Positions 41,988 to 55,310 are shown, counted from the stretch's first letter. The stretch is 64,000 nt of DNA from Lichenicola sp965198575 (GCF_965198575.1 NZ_OZ240671.1:3410001-3474000); one strand, 5' to 3'. Program-made: numbers and translations. The notes: a model not told the origin generated them from the letters alone.

Positions 41988-42289
41988 CCTTGATCTGGCC
42001 GAACGGCATGAGTGGCTGGCACACGACCCTGATCCTGCTCGTGGAGTTCGGCGCCGGAACCGCACTCGGTTTGCTGTATTTCCGCGGCCTGCGGTGGAAC
42101 GCCAGGCTGTTTGCCGGTGGTGCCAGCCTTGGGCTCACCATCGGGCTCGGGATCGCACGCTTTGCCTGTCTCGCGGCGATATTGATGCTCGCGAGTCGTG
42201 CCGGCGCAATGCCGTTGCTCGTGGTGGTGCTGGGCGTGCTGGCGGGTCGCGCCGCAATCATGCGCAGCGTCAAGCGGCTCGCAGCATGA
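41984..42289 (+). CDS. atpR: N-ATPase AtpR membrane protein
   Basis: This 101-residue protein has three predicted helices: LILLVEFGAGTALGLLYFRGL, GGASLGLTIGLGIARFACLAAILMLAS and MPLLVVVLGVLAGRAAIMRSV. AtpR is specific to N-ATPases, where it has been suggested to contact the c-subunit carboxylates through conserved arginines. Arg residues are present in the helices here (GLRWNARL, GIARF, GRAAIMRS). The ATG overlaps the atpQ stop. Confidence 0.88.
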   Translation: MTLIWPNGMSGWHTTLILLVEFGAGTALGLLYFRGLRWNARLFAGGASLGLTIGLGIARFACLAAILMLASRAGAMPLLVVVLGVLAGRAAIMRSVKRLAA

Positions 42290-42984
42290 TGTCGCCGCTT
42301 GCCAGCGCGGTGCTGTTCCACGCCGGGCCGGTGCCGATCACCGAGGCTGTCGTGGTGACCTGGGTGATCATGGCCGTGCTGGTCGCGGGCGGTGCGCTGG
42401 TGGCCCGCCACTTGAAACCGGTCCCATCGCGCACGCAGGTCGCGTTCGAGCTGATCGTCGAGACCGTGGATGGGCAGATCCGCGACACGATGCAGCTGGC
42501 GCCGGCTCCGTATCGCGGATTCATCGGAACCTTGTTCATCTTCATCTTCGTCGCCAACTGGTCATCGCTGATCCCGGGCGTGAAGCCGCCGACCGCACAG
42601 ATCGAGACCGATGCGGCGCTGGCGCTGGCGGTATTCATAGCGATCATCTGGTTCGGCATCCGCGCCGGCGGCGTTGGCGGTTATCTCAGGACATTCGCCA
42701 CCCCGAGCCTGTTCATGGTCCCGCTGAACTTCATCGAGACCATCACACGCACCTTCTCGATGCTGGTGCGCCTGTTCGGTAACGTCATGAGTGGCGTATT
42801 CGTCGTCGGCATCGTGCTGTCGCTGGCCGGCCTCCTCGTGCCGATCCCGCTCATGGCGCTCGATCTGCTCACCGGTGCGGTGCAGGCATACATCTTCGCG
42901 ATCCTTGCGATGGTGTTCATATCCGGCGCCATCAGCCAGCCAAAACCTGCGCCCGATAAACCCGAACCGAGGACAACGCCATGA
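42286..42984 (+). CDS. atpB: N-ATPase subunit a
   Basis: This 232-residue ion-channel subunit of Fo has five helices. The essential arginine is in TRTFSMLVRLFGNVMSGVFVVGIV. The segment FIFIFVANWSSLIPGVKPPTAQIETDAALAL is typical of subunit a. The C-terminal helix pair ends with MVFISGAISQPKP. The start overlaps atpR by four bases (ATGATG; the first ATG is taken). Confidence 0.95.
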   Translation: MMSPLASAVLFHAGPVPITEAVVVTWVIMAVLVAGGALVARHLKPVPSRTQVAFELIVETVDGQIRDTMQLAPAPYRGFIGTLFIFIFVANWSSLIPGVKPPTAQIETDAALALAVFIAIIWFGIRAGGVGGYLRTFATPSLFMVPLNFIETITRTFSMLVRLFGNVMSGVFVVGIVLSLAGLLVPIPLMALDLLTGAVQAYIFAILAMVFISGAISQPKPAPDKPEPRTTP

Positions 42985-43226
42985 ACTGGCTCGCCTTCAT
43001 CAGCATCATCTCCGCGGCGATGGCGGTTTCCTTCGGCGCGATCGGCCCGGCGCTCGCCGAAGGCCGGGCTGTCGCGGCGGCGATGGACGCCATCGCCCGC
43101 CAGCCGGAATCAGCCAGCACGATCTCTCGCACGCTGTTCGTTGGCCTGGCGATGATCGAGACCATGGCGATCTACTGCCTGGTGATCGCGCTGCTGCTGC
43201 TCTTCGCCAACCCGTTGTTGAAGTGA
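42981..43226 (+). CDS. atpE: N-ATPase subunit c (two-carboxylate type)
   Basis: This 81-residue hairpin proteolipid has helix 1 AAMAVSFGAIGPALAEGRAV, loop IARQPESA and helix 2 FVGLAMIETMAIYCLVIALLLLF. Aligned by eye to the Na+-binding Ilyobacter subunit, the helix-2 site has Glu, then Thr and Tyr (E-T..IY), while the helix-1 Gln is replaced by a second Glu (ALAEG). Two carboxylates per subunit are typical of N-ATPases. The set keeps Na+-type ligands, but N-type rings have also been reported to carry protons, so ion choice is open. Confidence 0.95.
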   Translation: MNWLAFISIISAAMAVSFGAIGPALAEGRAVAAAMDAIARQPESASTISRTLFVGLAMIETMAIYCLVIALLLLFANPLLK

Positions 43227-43232
43227 CGGGAC

Positions 43233-43959
43233 ATGACCATCAACTGGTGGACGCTCGGGATACAGACCGTCAACGTCCTGATCCTGGTATGGCTGTTGCA
43301 GCATTTCTTCTGGCGCCCGGTCGCGGCGATGATCGAGCAGCGCCGCGCTGCTGCCGAGAAATCCGTCGCCGACGCAGCCGCAAGCCGTGCCGGTGCCGCG
43401 ACCGCGCTCGCCGCGATCGACAAGACCCGCGCCGGTTTCGAGGAGGAAAGGAAAGCGATCCTCGACGCCGCACATGAGGCCGCAGAAGCGGCATCGGCAA
43501 CAAAGCTGGCCGATGCGTCCAAACAGGCTGCTGCCCTGGTCGCGGCTGCGAAGTCGGAGATCGAGAACGCGAGGTCGGACGCCGAGGCGGCCTGGGCCAG
43601 GCGCTCGAGCGAGGTTGCGGTGGAAATCGCCGGACGCCTGGCCGCCCGCCTCGATGGCAGGCAGGTGCAGAGTGCCTTTCTCGACTGGCTGGTCAGCGCG
43701 ATCGTGGCCATGCCGGCCCAGGAGCGCCAGGCTGTCGTCGCCGACGGTGCGTCCCTCGAGGCGCTCAGTGCCACGGCCCTCGATCCGGAGGAGCAGGAGC
43801 GGGCAGGCGCGCTGATCGGCAAGGCGCTCGGCATGCAGCCGCACATCACCTTCACGGTCGACCCGGCGCTGATTGCCGGCCTGGAGCTCCGGGCCAGGCA
43901 TTTCACGGTCGCCAACTCATGGCGTGCGGATCTCGGCACGATCCTTTCGGACCTTGCGC

Positions 43960-43976
<17 letters not shown>
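43233..43976 (+). CDS. atpF: N-ATPase subunit b with delta-like C-terminal extension
   Basis: This 247-residue peripheral-stalk protein has an N-terminal membrane anchor (GIQTVNVLILVWLLQHFFWRPVAAMIEQRR), then a long Ala/Glu coiled coil (about 35-150). The C-terminal 80 residues contain HITFTVDPALIAGLELRARHFTVANSWRADL, which resembles the end of the delta subunit. No separate atpH exists in the operon, so this fused region probably does delta's job of holding the top of F1. It is longer than a normal b subunit (about 160 residues). Confidence 0.92.
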
Positions 43977-45527
<1,551 letters not shown>

Positions 45528-45531
<4 letters not shown>

Positions 45532-46415
45532 CCGAACGGCTTGCCGAACTCGATGCGCGGGTCGGCGGCATCCGCGAGCTCGGCGCCGTCGTGAATGCGA
45601 TGCGCGGCATTGCGGCGGCGCGCGTGCAACAGGCCGGCACCCAACTTGCCGCGGTGGACCGTTATGCGGCGATCATCATGGCGGCGATTGGGCAAGCCCT
45701 GTTGCTTGCCCCCGGGCGCCGCGACCAGCCGGCGGGCGAGGGGCGGTCCGACACCCGAGCCGGGCGGCCACACCTGCGAACCGCCATCGTGTTGTTCTGT
45801 GCCGAACAGGGATTTGCCGGAGCATTCAGCCAGCGCGTGCTCGATTTTACCGGTGACGACCTGGCGCGCTGCGAGCTGTTCCTGATCGGCACGCGCGGCA
45901 ACACCGCACTGCTCGAGCGCGGCATCGTGGCCAGCTGGACAGGCGCCATGCCGGCGCATTCGCAGGGCATCCCCAGGCTCGCGGACAGGATCGTCGACGC
46001 GCTCTACGTCCGGATCGCCAGCGGCGAGATCGACCGGCTGGATGCGGTCTTCGGCCGTTGGGAACCCGGCACCGGCGCGACGGTGCAGCGCCAGCACCTG
46101 TTTCCGGTCGACATGACGGCGTTTCCGCGGCCGGCGGATCTGAATCCGCCGCTGCTCAACCTGGCGCCGGCGATCCTGCTGCAGGACCTGACCGCGAACT
46201 ACATGCACGCCCAGCTTTGCGAGGCGGCGCTGCATGGCTTCGCCGCCGAGAACCAGGCCCGCATGGAGGCGATGGCCGCGGCCCACAACCAGATCGGACG
46301 TGAATTGTCGTCGCTGCAGGCGATGCAGCGCATGGTCCGGCAGGAGGAGATCACCGCCGAGATCATCGAGCTTGCTGCCGGCGAGACCGCGAGCCGGTCC
46401 GGATTCGGCCAGTGA
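45528..46415 (+). CDS. atpG: N-ATPase gamma subunit
   Basis: This 295-residue central stalk protein has N-terminal coiled coil LAELDARVGGIRELGAVVNAMRGIAAARVQQA and C-terminal ALHGFAAENQARMEAMAAAHNQIGRELSSLQAMQRMVRQEEITAEIIEL. They flank a Rossmann-like middle (AIVLFCAEQGFAGAFSQRVL). The C-terminal helix shows the usual R-Q-E-I-T-x-E-I-x-E motif. GTG start overlapping atpA (GTGA). It ends the operon. Confidence 0.94.
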
Positions 46416-46474
46416 TGCGCGCGGGAGTGCTCCGGTCCGACGCCAGCAAGCCGGCACCCTCCCACCGTGCATGC

Positions 46475-46490
46475 GTAGTTTCCGACCCTG
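46475..46490 (+). promoter_or_regulatory. Island motif copy 16 (P-type ATPase)
   Basis: It reads GCATGCGTAGTTTCCGACCCTG, exact core, 100 bp before the ATG at 46586. Confidence 0.75.
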
Positions 46491-46500
46491 TCCGACAGGC

Positions 46501-46533
46501 CGTGGGAAAACCCATCCTGTAGGATGTCCCACG
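46501..46533. repeat. Nested inverted repeat in the leader of the proton ATPase gene
   Basis: CGTGGGA (46501-46507) and TCCCACG (46527-46533) form a perfect 7-bp stem. Inside them is the 12-bp palindrome ATCCTGTAGGAT (46514-46525). It lies between motif copy 16 and the start codon, so it could be an operator or an mRNA hairpin. No U tract follows, so it is not a normal terminator. Confidence 0.6.
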
Positions 46534-46585
46534 ACAACCGAAACCCAGTCTCATCGACACGCTAGCCGCTGCACCGGCCCTGGTG

Positions 46586-48901
<2,316 letters not shown>

Positions 48902-49033
48902 ATTGCGCAGGAACGCTCGGGCGCGTCGGGTCCTGCGCTAGCGTGGCGCGCTGCGTCGTCATTCGGCGCGACCGGGCAGGAATGCGGATGCCGGCCATGA
49001 TGGGCGACCGTGGATGCGATGATCCCTGTCTAG

Positions 49034-49049
49034 GTGTTTTCCGACCCTT
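49034..49049 (+). promoter_or_regulatory. Island motif copy 17 (CBS gene)
   Basis: It reads TCTAGGTGTTTTCCGACCCT, two core mismatches, 62 bp before the CBS frame. It is the rightmost copy seen. Confidence 0.65.
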
Positions 49050-49106
49050 CCATAAACGGCGGCTGCGGCGTACGGCTGGCCGATCCGGAAGCCGGATACG
49101 CAGGCA

Positions 49107-49607
49107 GTGAAGGTCTCGAAGACGCCCATGGAATACGACGCGGCCTCCCTCATGACGCACAAGCTCTACACGATCGGCCCGGACGAGACGGTTGCCGATG
49201 CCGCCCGGATGCTTGCGTCGAACGACATCAGTGCCGTCCCGGTCTGTGACCGCACCGGCACTCTGGTCGGCCTTATCAGCGAGGGGGATCTGTTGAAGCC
49301 GTTCGCCGAGTCCCATGAGTTGCGGCGTGCGTGGTGGCTTTCCCTGCTTGCCGAAGGCAATGACCTGGCCCCGGTGTTTACCGATTACGTGAGGCGCGAC
49401 CGGCGTCTGGTTCGCGACCTGATGACGAGCCCGGTCATAACGGCGGTTGAGTCGACGACCGCTCCCGAGTTGTCGGAGCTGCTGACCACGCATCGCATTA
49501 AGCGCGTGCCCATCATGCGGGATGGACGCATGGTCGGGATCGTCAGCCGGGCCGACATCGTTCGAGCCATGTCCAGGACGCCGGCAACCGCGTCGGACTG
49601 GGCCTGA
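49107..49607 (+). CDS. CBS-domain pair protein
   Basis: This 166-residue protein has two CBS motifs: LMTHKLYTIGPDETVADAARMLASNDISAVPVCDRTGTLVGLISEGDLL and, after a 45-residue insert, LMTSPVITAVESTTAPELSELLTTHRIKRVPIMRDGRMVGIVSRADIVRAM. Stand-alone CBS pairs bind adenine nucleotides and report energy state. The C-terminal BON domain seen in many relatives is missing. GTG at 49107 or ATG at 49131 could be the start; neither has a clear ribosome site. Confidence 0.88.
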   Translation: MKVSKTPMEYDAASLMTHKLYTIGPDETVADAARMLASNDISAVPVCDRTGTLVGLISEGDLLKPFAESHELRRAWWLSLLAEGNDLAPVFTDYVRRDRRLVRDLMTSPVITAVESTTAPELSELLTTHRIKRVPIMRDGRMVGIVSRADIVRAMSRTPATASDWA

Positions 49608-50722
49608 CGCGCAGCCCCGGGCATCCCGGAACTTCCTCTACCATGCCGCCTGCCTCCGTGCCGGCGTCGCGGCGGATGTCGCGCGCCTGGATCTCGACCC
49701 GATGCCGCCGCGGTTGCTCTCCGGAGGTGCAGGTCCTACAAAATGCGGCCGCGGATCACTCCCATGGGCGCAGCGCGACAGACCGTCAGTCTGAAGCCGC
49801 CGCGATCCCGGCGTGGCCACCCGAGGGCGACCATTTTCCGGTCTGGTTGCAACAGTCCAAGGACCTGCCGCGAGCATGATGAGTCGAGGAATGGCCCGGT
49901 CGAGCATGTCTCGCGTGATCGACCCAGCATGAGTCCGCTCCGACGCCGATTGGTCTTCACGGCTGTCTTCGTGGTTGGGATGGCTTTCGCGATCGGGACG
50001 ATGATGTGGGCGGCGCAACTCTGGTTGGGCGTTCCGAACAGCTGAACGCGACGCAGGCCGTTCCCGGCCAGAGCCGCCGCAACCGCCATCACCGGCCAGG
50101 CGCACGACCGCCGTGGCAGCAGCATCCTGGCGATGGCCAGCACGAGCCCGACCGATGTGCCGCATGTGTCGCATGTGACGGCCAGCGCATTCGGGTGGGG
50201 CAGCCGGTCGCCGTAAGCCTCGGTCGGCGAATGACGGCGAAGCAGGTCCGGCGCAGACAACACGTGCCAACCGACGCGGTTCACGTCACCGGTCGTTGCC
50301 TGGCCGTCACTCTGTCCCGGCCGGCCGCTCCGGCGCCACAGGTGCGTCTCGCATGCCTGATGGTGTTGATGTTTCCCTGCGCCTGGAGGCCGCTCAGCAA
50401 AGGCCTGGAAGCGTCGGCGGAACACGTCACGCTGACCGGGTGAAGGCCGCATAGAAGTCGTTTCAGAGCAGATATCTGGTGGCCAGCAGGCCGGGTGCGT
50501 TCGAGTTCGCAAATGTTCACGTTTCCATGGGTGCTTTCCGCGCCATGCCAATACTGGCACTCTCCGGAGACCGCCGGGTATTTTCGTCAGCTCCAACGGC
50601 GAGCGGTGCAGACCGACAGCCTGCCGATCGCTGCCCCGTCGGCGTTTTCTGTCGGCCTGGACTCACCGGCTGCCGTTCGACCACGATAGTCTGAGCAGAA
50701 ATGGAAACAGGAGCTGCAAGCG
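49608..50722. other. 1.1 kb with no confident large gene
   Basis: Open frames here look random and Arg/Pro-rich. Only a 38-codon membrane peptide (next entry) has a protein-like composition. A sequence near 50455-50470 (AGAAGTCGTTTCAGAGCA) is weakly like the island motif. Confidence 0.4.
49929..50045 (+). CDS. Possible 38-residue single-helix membrane peptide
   Basis: MSPLRRRLVFTAVFVVGMAF starts a basic then hydrophobic peptide with one good membrane helix and a short tail (AAQLWLGVPNS). The positive-inside pattern is proper. There is no good ribosome site and no family match, so it may be chance. Confidence 0.3.
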   Translation: MSPLRRRLVFTAVFVVGMAFAIGTMMWAAQLWLGVPNS

Positions 50723-51544
50723 ATGGATACGATCACGACGAGGGACGGTACGAAGATCTTCTACAAGGATTGGGGGACCGGGCAGCCAATCGTCTTCCAC
50801 CACGGGTGGCCGCTTTCCGGGGACGATTGGGACGCACAGATGATGTTTTTCCTGCAGCATGGCTACCGGGTCATCGCCCATGACCGCCGCGGGCATGGCC
50901 GCTCGAGCCAGAGCTGGGTCGGCAACGACATGGATACCTACGCAGCCGACGTCGCCGAACTCACCGCCGCCCTCGATCTGCACGATGCCGTCCATATCGG
51001 GCACTCCACCGGAGGCGGCGAGGTCGCGCGATACGTGGCGCAGCACGGGCATGGCCGGGTGGCCAAGGCGGTGCTCATCAGCGCGGTGCCGCCGATCATG
51101 GTGCAGAGCGAGACCAATCCGGGCGGTCTGCCGATCTCCGTGTTCGACGACATCCGCGCCGGTACGGCCTATAATCGCTCGCAGTTCTACAAGGACATCA
51201 CGCTGCCGTTCTATGGCTACAACCGGCCGGGCGCAAAAGTCTCCGAGGGCGTGCGCGAGAACTGGTGGCGCCAGGGGATGATGGGCGGGGTGAAGCCACA
51301 ATATGACTGCATCAAGGCTTTCTCGGAAACCGATTTCACCGCCGACCTGAAGCAGATCGACGTGCCGACTCTCGTCATGCATGGCGAGGATGACCAGATC
51401 GTGCCGTTCGCGGACGCAGGACCGCTATCGGCAAAACTGCTCAGGCATTCCACGATGAAGGCCTACCCGGGGTTGCCGCATGGCATGCCGACGACGAATG
51501 CCGAGCAGATCAATGCCGACCTCCTGGAGTTCGTGAGGTCCTGA
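50723..51544 (+). CDS. Alpha/beta hydrolase, non-heme chloroperoxidase-like
   Basis: This 273-residue hydrolase has a full triad: Ser95 in the nucleophile elbow GHSTGGGEVARY, Asp in VMHGEDDQIVPF and His in YPGLPHGMPTT. The N-terminal half IVFHHGWPLSGDDWDAQMMFFLQHGYRVIAHDRRGHGRS is typical of cofactor-free haloperoxidase/esterase (perhydrolase) proteins. It has no signal peptide. AGGAGC lies before the ATG. It precedes the pyruvate oxidase gene by 108 bp on the same strand. Perhydrolases act with acetate and peroxide, and PoxB makes acetate, so a link is possible but unproven. No island motif is evident upstream. Confidence 0.9.
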   Translation: MDTITTRDGTKIFYKDWGTGQPIVFHHGWPLSGDDWDAQMMFFLQHGYRVIAHDRRGHGRSSQSWVGNDMDTYAADVAELTAALDLHDAVHIGHSTGGGEVARYVAQHGHGRVAKAVLISAVPPIMVQSETNPGGLPISVFDDIRAGTAYNRSQFYKDITLPFYGYNRPGAKVSEGVRENWWRQGMMGGVKPQYDCIKAFSETDFTADLKQIDVPTLVMHGEDDQIVPFADAGPLSAKLLRHSTMKAYPGLPHGMPTTNAEQINADLLEFVRS

Positions 51545-51652
51545 CAGCAACGGATATCTCGCGACACCGGGCTGTTCGAGCGCCCTGACCCGAGCCGGGT
51601 CGATTGGTTACGCAGCCGTGCAGCCTGTCTTTGACCGATTTTCGAGGAGGCG

Positions 51653-53389
51653 ATGATGAGTGAGAACGTTGCCACGCAACTCGTGCAGACCCTGGCGCAA
51701 GCCGGGGTCAGGCGCATTTTCGGACTGGCCGGAGACAGCCTGAACGGCATCACCGAAGCCCTTCGGCAGCAATCGGTGATCGAATGGGTCCATGTCCGGC
51801 ACGAGGAGGTCGCGGCCTTCGCGGCCTCCGGGGAGGCGCAGCTCACCGGCAATCTCGCCGTCTGCGCCGGGTCGTGCGGCCCCGGCAACCTGCACCTCAT
51901 CAATGGGCTGTTCGACGCCCACCGCAGCCGGACCCCGGTGCTGGCGATCGCCGCCCAGATCCCATCGGGCGAAATCGGCGGAGGCTATTTCCAGGAGACC
52001 CATCCGCAGAACCTGTTCGGCGAATGCAGCCACTATTGCGAACTCGTTTCGGAACCCAGCCAGCTGCCGTTCGTGCTGGGCAACGCCATCCGGGCGGCGG
52101 TCGGGCTGCGCGGCGTGGCCGTCGTCGTCTTGCCAGGCGATGTCGCACTTCGCCCGGCGATGCTCCGCAGCGGCTCTGCGACACAGACCCTGTTGCCGCC
52201 GACACCCGTCATCCGGCCGGCGGACCAGGATGTGGATGCGCTTGCCGCCCTGCTGAACGGCGCCGAACGGGTCACGCTGTTCTGCGGCCGAGGGTGCGCG
52301 GGCGCCCATGCGCCGCTGCTGCAGCTCGCCGAGAGCTTGAAAAGTCCGATCGTGCATGCCTACGGGGGCAAGGAATACGTCGAGTACGACAACCCGTACG
52401 ACGTCGGCATGACGGGCTTCATCGGCTTCTCCTCGGGCTATGCCGCGATGCATGCCTGCGACGTGCTGCTGATGCTCGGCACCGATTTCCCATACAAGCA
52501 ATTCCTTCCCGACGATGCCAGGATCGTGCAGGTCGATATTCGCCCGGAAAATCTCGGTCGGCGCGCCAGGCTCGAGCTCGGCCTCGTTGGCGATATCGGC
52601 GCCACCATCGAGGCGTTGCTGCCGAAACTGACCGGCAAGACATCGCATGGGTTCCTCGATGACAGCGTCGCCCACTACAAGCGCGCGCGGCAGGGCCTGG
52701 ACGATCTCGCAAAAGGCACGCCGGGCCGCCGGCCGATCCATCCGCAATATCTGACGAAGGTCGTGAACGACGCTGCATCGGATGACGCCGTGTTCACCTT
52801 CGATACTGGAACCCCGACGATCTGGGCTGCGCGCTACCTGCGAATGAACGGCCGGCGTCGGCTGATCGGCTCGCTGGTGCACGGGTCGATGGCCAACGCC
52901 ATGCCGCAGGCGATCGGCATCCAGGCGGCGGCACCCGGCCGACAGGTCGTTTCGCTGTCGGGCGACGGCGGGTTCACCATGCTGATGGGCGACCTGATCA
53001 CGCTGACGCAGCAGAAGCTGCCGGTGAAGGTCGTCATCTACAACAACGGCATCCTGGGCTTCGTGTCGCTCGAGATGAAGGCTGCCGGTTTCGTCGATGC
53101 CGGGACCGACCTCCAGAACCCCGATTTCGCTGCCATGGCTCGGGCGATGGGCATCCATGCCAGCCGTGTCGAGGATCCGGGCGAGCTGCCCGGTGCTGTC
53201 GCAGACATGCTGGCCCATGACGGCCCGGCGCTGCTCGACGTCGTCACGGCCAAACACGAATTGTCGATGCCGCCGACGATCGGGTTGGAGCAGGTCAAGG
53301 GGTTCAGCCTGTGGGTGTTGCGTGCGGTCATGAGCGGCCGCGGCGACGAGGTCATCGATCTCGCGACCACGAACCTGCGGCCCCGCTAG
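51653..53389 (+). CDS. poxB: Pyruvate dehydrogenase (quinone) / pyruvate oxidase PoxB-type
   Basis: This 578-residue TPP- and FAD-dependent enzyme decarboxylates pyruvate to acetate and passes electrons to ubiquinone. The catalytic Glu is in VHVRHEEVAAFAASGEAQLTG, the FAD-domain segment in ADILLMLGTDFPYKQFLP-like text, and the TPP-Mg motif in SLSGDGGFTMLMGDLITLTQQKLPVKVVIYNNGILGF. The C-terminus VMSGRGDEVIDLATTNLRPR resembles the membrane-binding tail of E. coli PoxB. GAGGAGG precedes tandem ATGs. It gives an ATP-independent bypass of the pyruvate dehydrogenase complex and complements the phosphoketolase route as a second source of C2 units. Confidence 0.93.
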   Translation: MMSENVATQLVQTLAQAGVRRIFGLAGDSLNGITEALRQQSVIEWVHVRHEEVAAFAASGEAQLTGNLAVCAGSCGPGNLHLINGLFDAHRSRTPVLAIAAQIPSGEIGGGYFQETHPQNLFGECSHYCELVSEPSQLPFVLGNAIRAAVGLRGVAVVVLPGDVALRPAMLRSGSATQTLLPPTPVIRPADQDVDALAALLNGAERVTLFCGRGCAGAHAPLLQLAESLKSPIVHAYGGKEYVEYDNPYDVGMTGFIGFSSGYAAMHACDVLLMLGTDFPYKQFLPDDARIVQVDIRPENLGRRARLELGLVGDIGATIEALLPKLTGKTSHGFLDDSVAHYKRARQGLDDLAKGTPGRRPIHPQYLTKVVNDAASDDAVFTFDTGTPTIWAARYLRMNGRRRLIGSLVHGSMANAMPQAIGIQAAAPGRQVVSLSGDGGFTMLMGDLITLTQQKLPVKVVIYNNGILGFVSLEMKAAGFVDAGTDLQNPDFAAMARAMGIHASRVEDPGELPGAVADMLAHDGPALLDVVTAKHELSMPPTIGLEQVKGFSLWVLRAVMSGRGDEVIDLATTNLRPR

Positions 53390-53827
53390 GAAGGCGAACT
53401 CCGCCGAGCCGACGCGGCCATGACGAAGCCCGGCCTGTCCGGTCACGCCGCGGTCTGCTCGGCCGGGACCGCGCCGTAACGCACGCGCCCGTCCCTGTGA
53501 CGACCGGCCCGGACGCGCCGCGCGACCGTGGTGGGAGGCATCGCGTATGGCGTGCGGCCCGATGAGGGGGTGGCGCTCGGCGGCCTGCCACAGGTGAGAC
53601 GCAGCCTGGGCTTGGGGGCGGATCGCGCAACGTTCACCGGTGCGGCTGGTCCTGCGGGCGCCACCGCCAGAATTGGTCCGGCTTGGCGCGTCCGCCGCCA
53701 TCGTGATCGAGCGGTGAGCGCCTCCATCACCGCATCCTGATTGCCGCTCGTCGATGACGAACGCGTCGGTGGTCCGCAAGCCTTGCCGCGCGGACTGCGC
53801 CCGCGGCCCGGCCGCCTGGCGGATACG

Positions 53828-53992
53828 ATGCGGCTGGTGGTGTTCGCCGTGGTGGTGGCGGAGATTTTCCGGATCCCCGAACCTGATGTCTGCGCCCACG
53901 TCGGCCTGTACGGCTCGCAGACGAAGCGCGCCCCCACGGTCAGGACGGCGGTCGTCGTCGGGCGCGTCGTGGTTCAGCGACCCGGCGAGTGA
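53828..53992 (+). pseudogene. Possible FUSC-family efflux protein fragment
   Basis: MRLVVFAVVVAEIFRIPEPD continues VCAHVGLYGSQTKRAPTVRTA. It resembles the first helix and the (I/L)PEP-x3-AY..LFVSQ segment at the start of FUSC permeases. It stops after 54 codons. Assignment is tentative and by eye. Confidence 0.3.
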
Positions 53993-54919
53993 CGTTTTCG
54001 CACGCGGCGACTTCGCTGGATGAGGCCCGTGCCACGGTTGTCCGTGCGCACGCGCAGGCAGCGGTCAACGCCGCCGCACTGGCCTGCAGCACGGGCGCCC
54101 TGGCCTCCGGTGCCAACCGAGGCGATCAGGGGACGAGAGCTTCGGCGGCGAAAAGCGCGGACCACCGACGCCAATTCGTGTGGTGCATGCTTCATCAGTC
54201 TTTGCTGATTGCCGCCGGGCATCACGCTGGCTCAGCAGGAGCCGAAATGCCCGGTATCGCCAGCGTAACCGCATCCGATGCCACGGCCTCCCACAGCCAG
54301 GAGCGGGTCGCGGCAAGATCGAAGCGGGACGCCCGGGCCATTGCACTTGCCAGGCAGGCCATGAACCAGGCGCAAGGCCGCGGGGATCCGGACCGCCGCG
54401 CCCACCGTCCCGGTTGCGTCGCATTACACCAGAAGGGCGTCGACAAGGCGTCGGCCGAGCTCACGCAGGTCCAGGCCGCGGAGAACGCCGCGGCGGCCGG
54501 GAGCCAGGCGGCGGCGATCGCCGGCTGAACCCGGGCCGGCAGGGCTCGCCTTGGAACGTGATCCGGCGACGCGTCAGCATGTACATGAGCCAGCGTCCAG
54601 CAACTGCGATGCGCAGGGCGATCGTGGCAGGCTTGCGGCCATCCATGGGCCACTGTGCCGGGTCCCCCAGCTTGGCAGCGGGCACGACCGAGGATCCGGT
54701 CCGGCACCGACGTGGCCAGGCCGAGCCAATCGATTGCGACGTCGGCCATGCACCGGGCGGCTCCAGGCTCGACGGTGTCCGAGGTCAGCCGCGCAACTGC
54801 TTGAACCTGCATGCAGATGCCAGGATCCGCTCAACGATCGAACGAAGCATATCGGGAGGGGCAACAACAGTATAGAAAGCAACGAGCTACACGCCGTACC
54901 GTCATTCCCGTGTGAATAC

Positions 54920-54986
54920 TTATAAAACTTGAGAATTGTCTAAATAAAGATTGTAACGCATTTCATTTTATTCAAGTTTTTACTTG
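54920..54986. repeat. AT-rich block with a 9-bp perfect inverted repeat
   Basis: AAAACTTGA (54924-54932) and TCAAGTTTT (54972-54980) bracket a block of about 40 bp that is mostly A and T. It is exceptional in this GC-rich window and lies just upstream of the small secreted protein gene. It may be a promoter/operator or a relic of foreign DNA. Confidence 0.6.
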
Positions 54987-55055
54987 CGCCACGGGTTCTT
55001 CGACCATAGTTTCAGCCTCGTGGGCAAAACGCCCTCGTCTGTAGGAGTGATCGCG

Positions 55056-55310
55056 ATGAGATATAGCCTCTGCGGCATCGTTTCCGGGGCAGCAGCTACC
55101 GCACTTGCCGCTGTGGCCGTGTTGTCAGCCGGCGGTTCCAATCCGGTGGCAGGCGCCGCTGCACAGGTCGCCGCGACCCGGGTTGCCGATATCGACCCGC
55201 TCATCATCCATCGTTACCCGCCATCCGCCGCCGCGGGCTCGACGGTTGCCGACGCTGCGATCGGCCAGGATCCGGACCCCGTCATCATTCACCGCTACCC
55301 GCCTGCCTGA
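55056..55310 (+). CDS. Small secreted protein with two DP-x-IIHRYPP repeats
   Basis: This 84-residue protein starts with a signal-peptide-like segment (MRYSLCGIVSGAAATALAAV), probably cleaved after an AxA-type site. The mature part has two near-identical repeats, DPLIIHRYPPSA and DPVIIHRYPPA, separated by an Ala/Gly linker. I do not recognise the family. TAGGAGT precedes the ATG, and an AT-rich block lies 70-135 bp upstream. No island motif is seen. Confidence 0.65.
   Translation: MRYSLCGIVSGAAATALAAVAVLSAGGSNPVAGAAAQVAATRVADIDPLIIHRYPPSAAAGSTVADAAIGQDPDPVIIHRYPPA

Larger units (their letters stand above)
53390..55055. other. 1.7 kb degenerate region with fragments of an efflux system
   Basis: No intact gene is supported. 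Short fragments resemble an FUSC-type efflux protein (53828-53992). Around 54200-54530 there is a possible HlyD-type coiled-coil (LARQAMNQAQ, LHQKGVDKASAELTQVQAA). Frames on both strands are broken. The right end turns strongly AT-rich. Confidence 0.4.

Noticed and set aside
49736..50596. 286-codon minus-strand frame with a CDTCG motif
   Set aside because: Composition is Arg/Pro-rich, there is no ribosome site and no fold-like pattern; likely a chance open frame in GC-rich DNA.
51608..53899. 763-codon minus-strand frame
   Set aside because: Shadow of the pyruvate oxidase gene and the decayed region.
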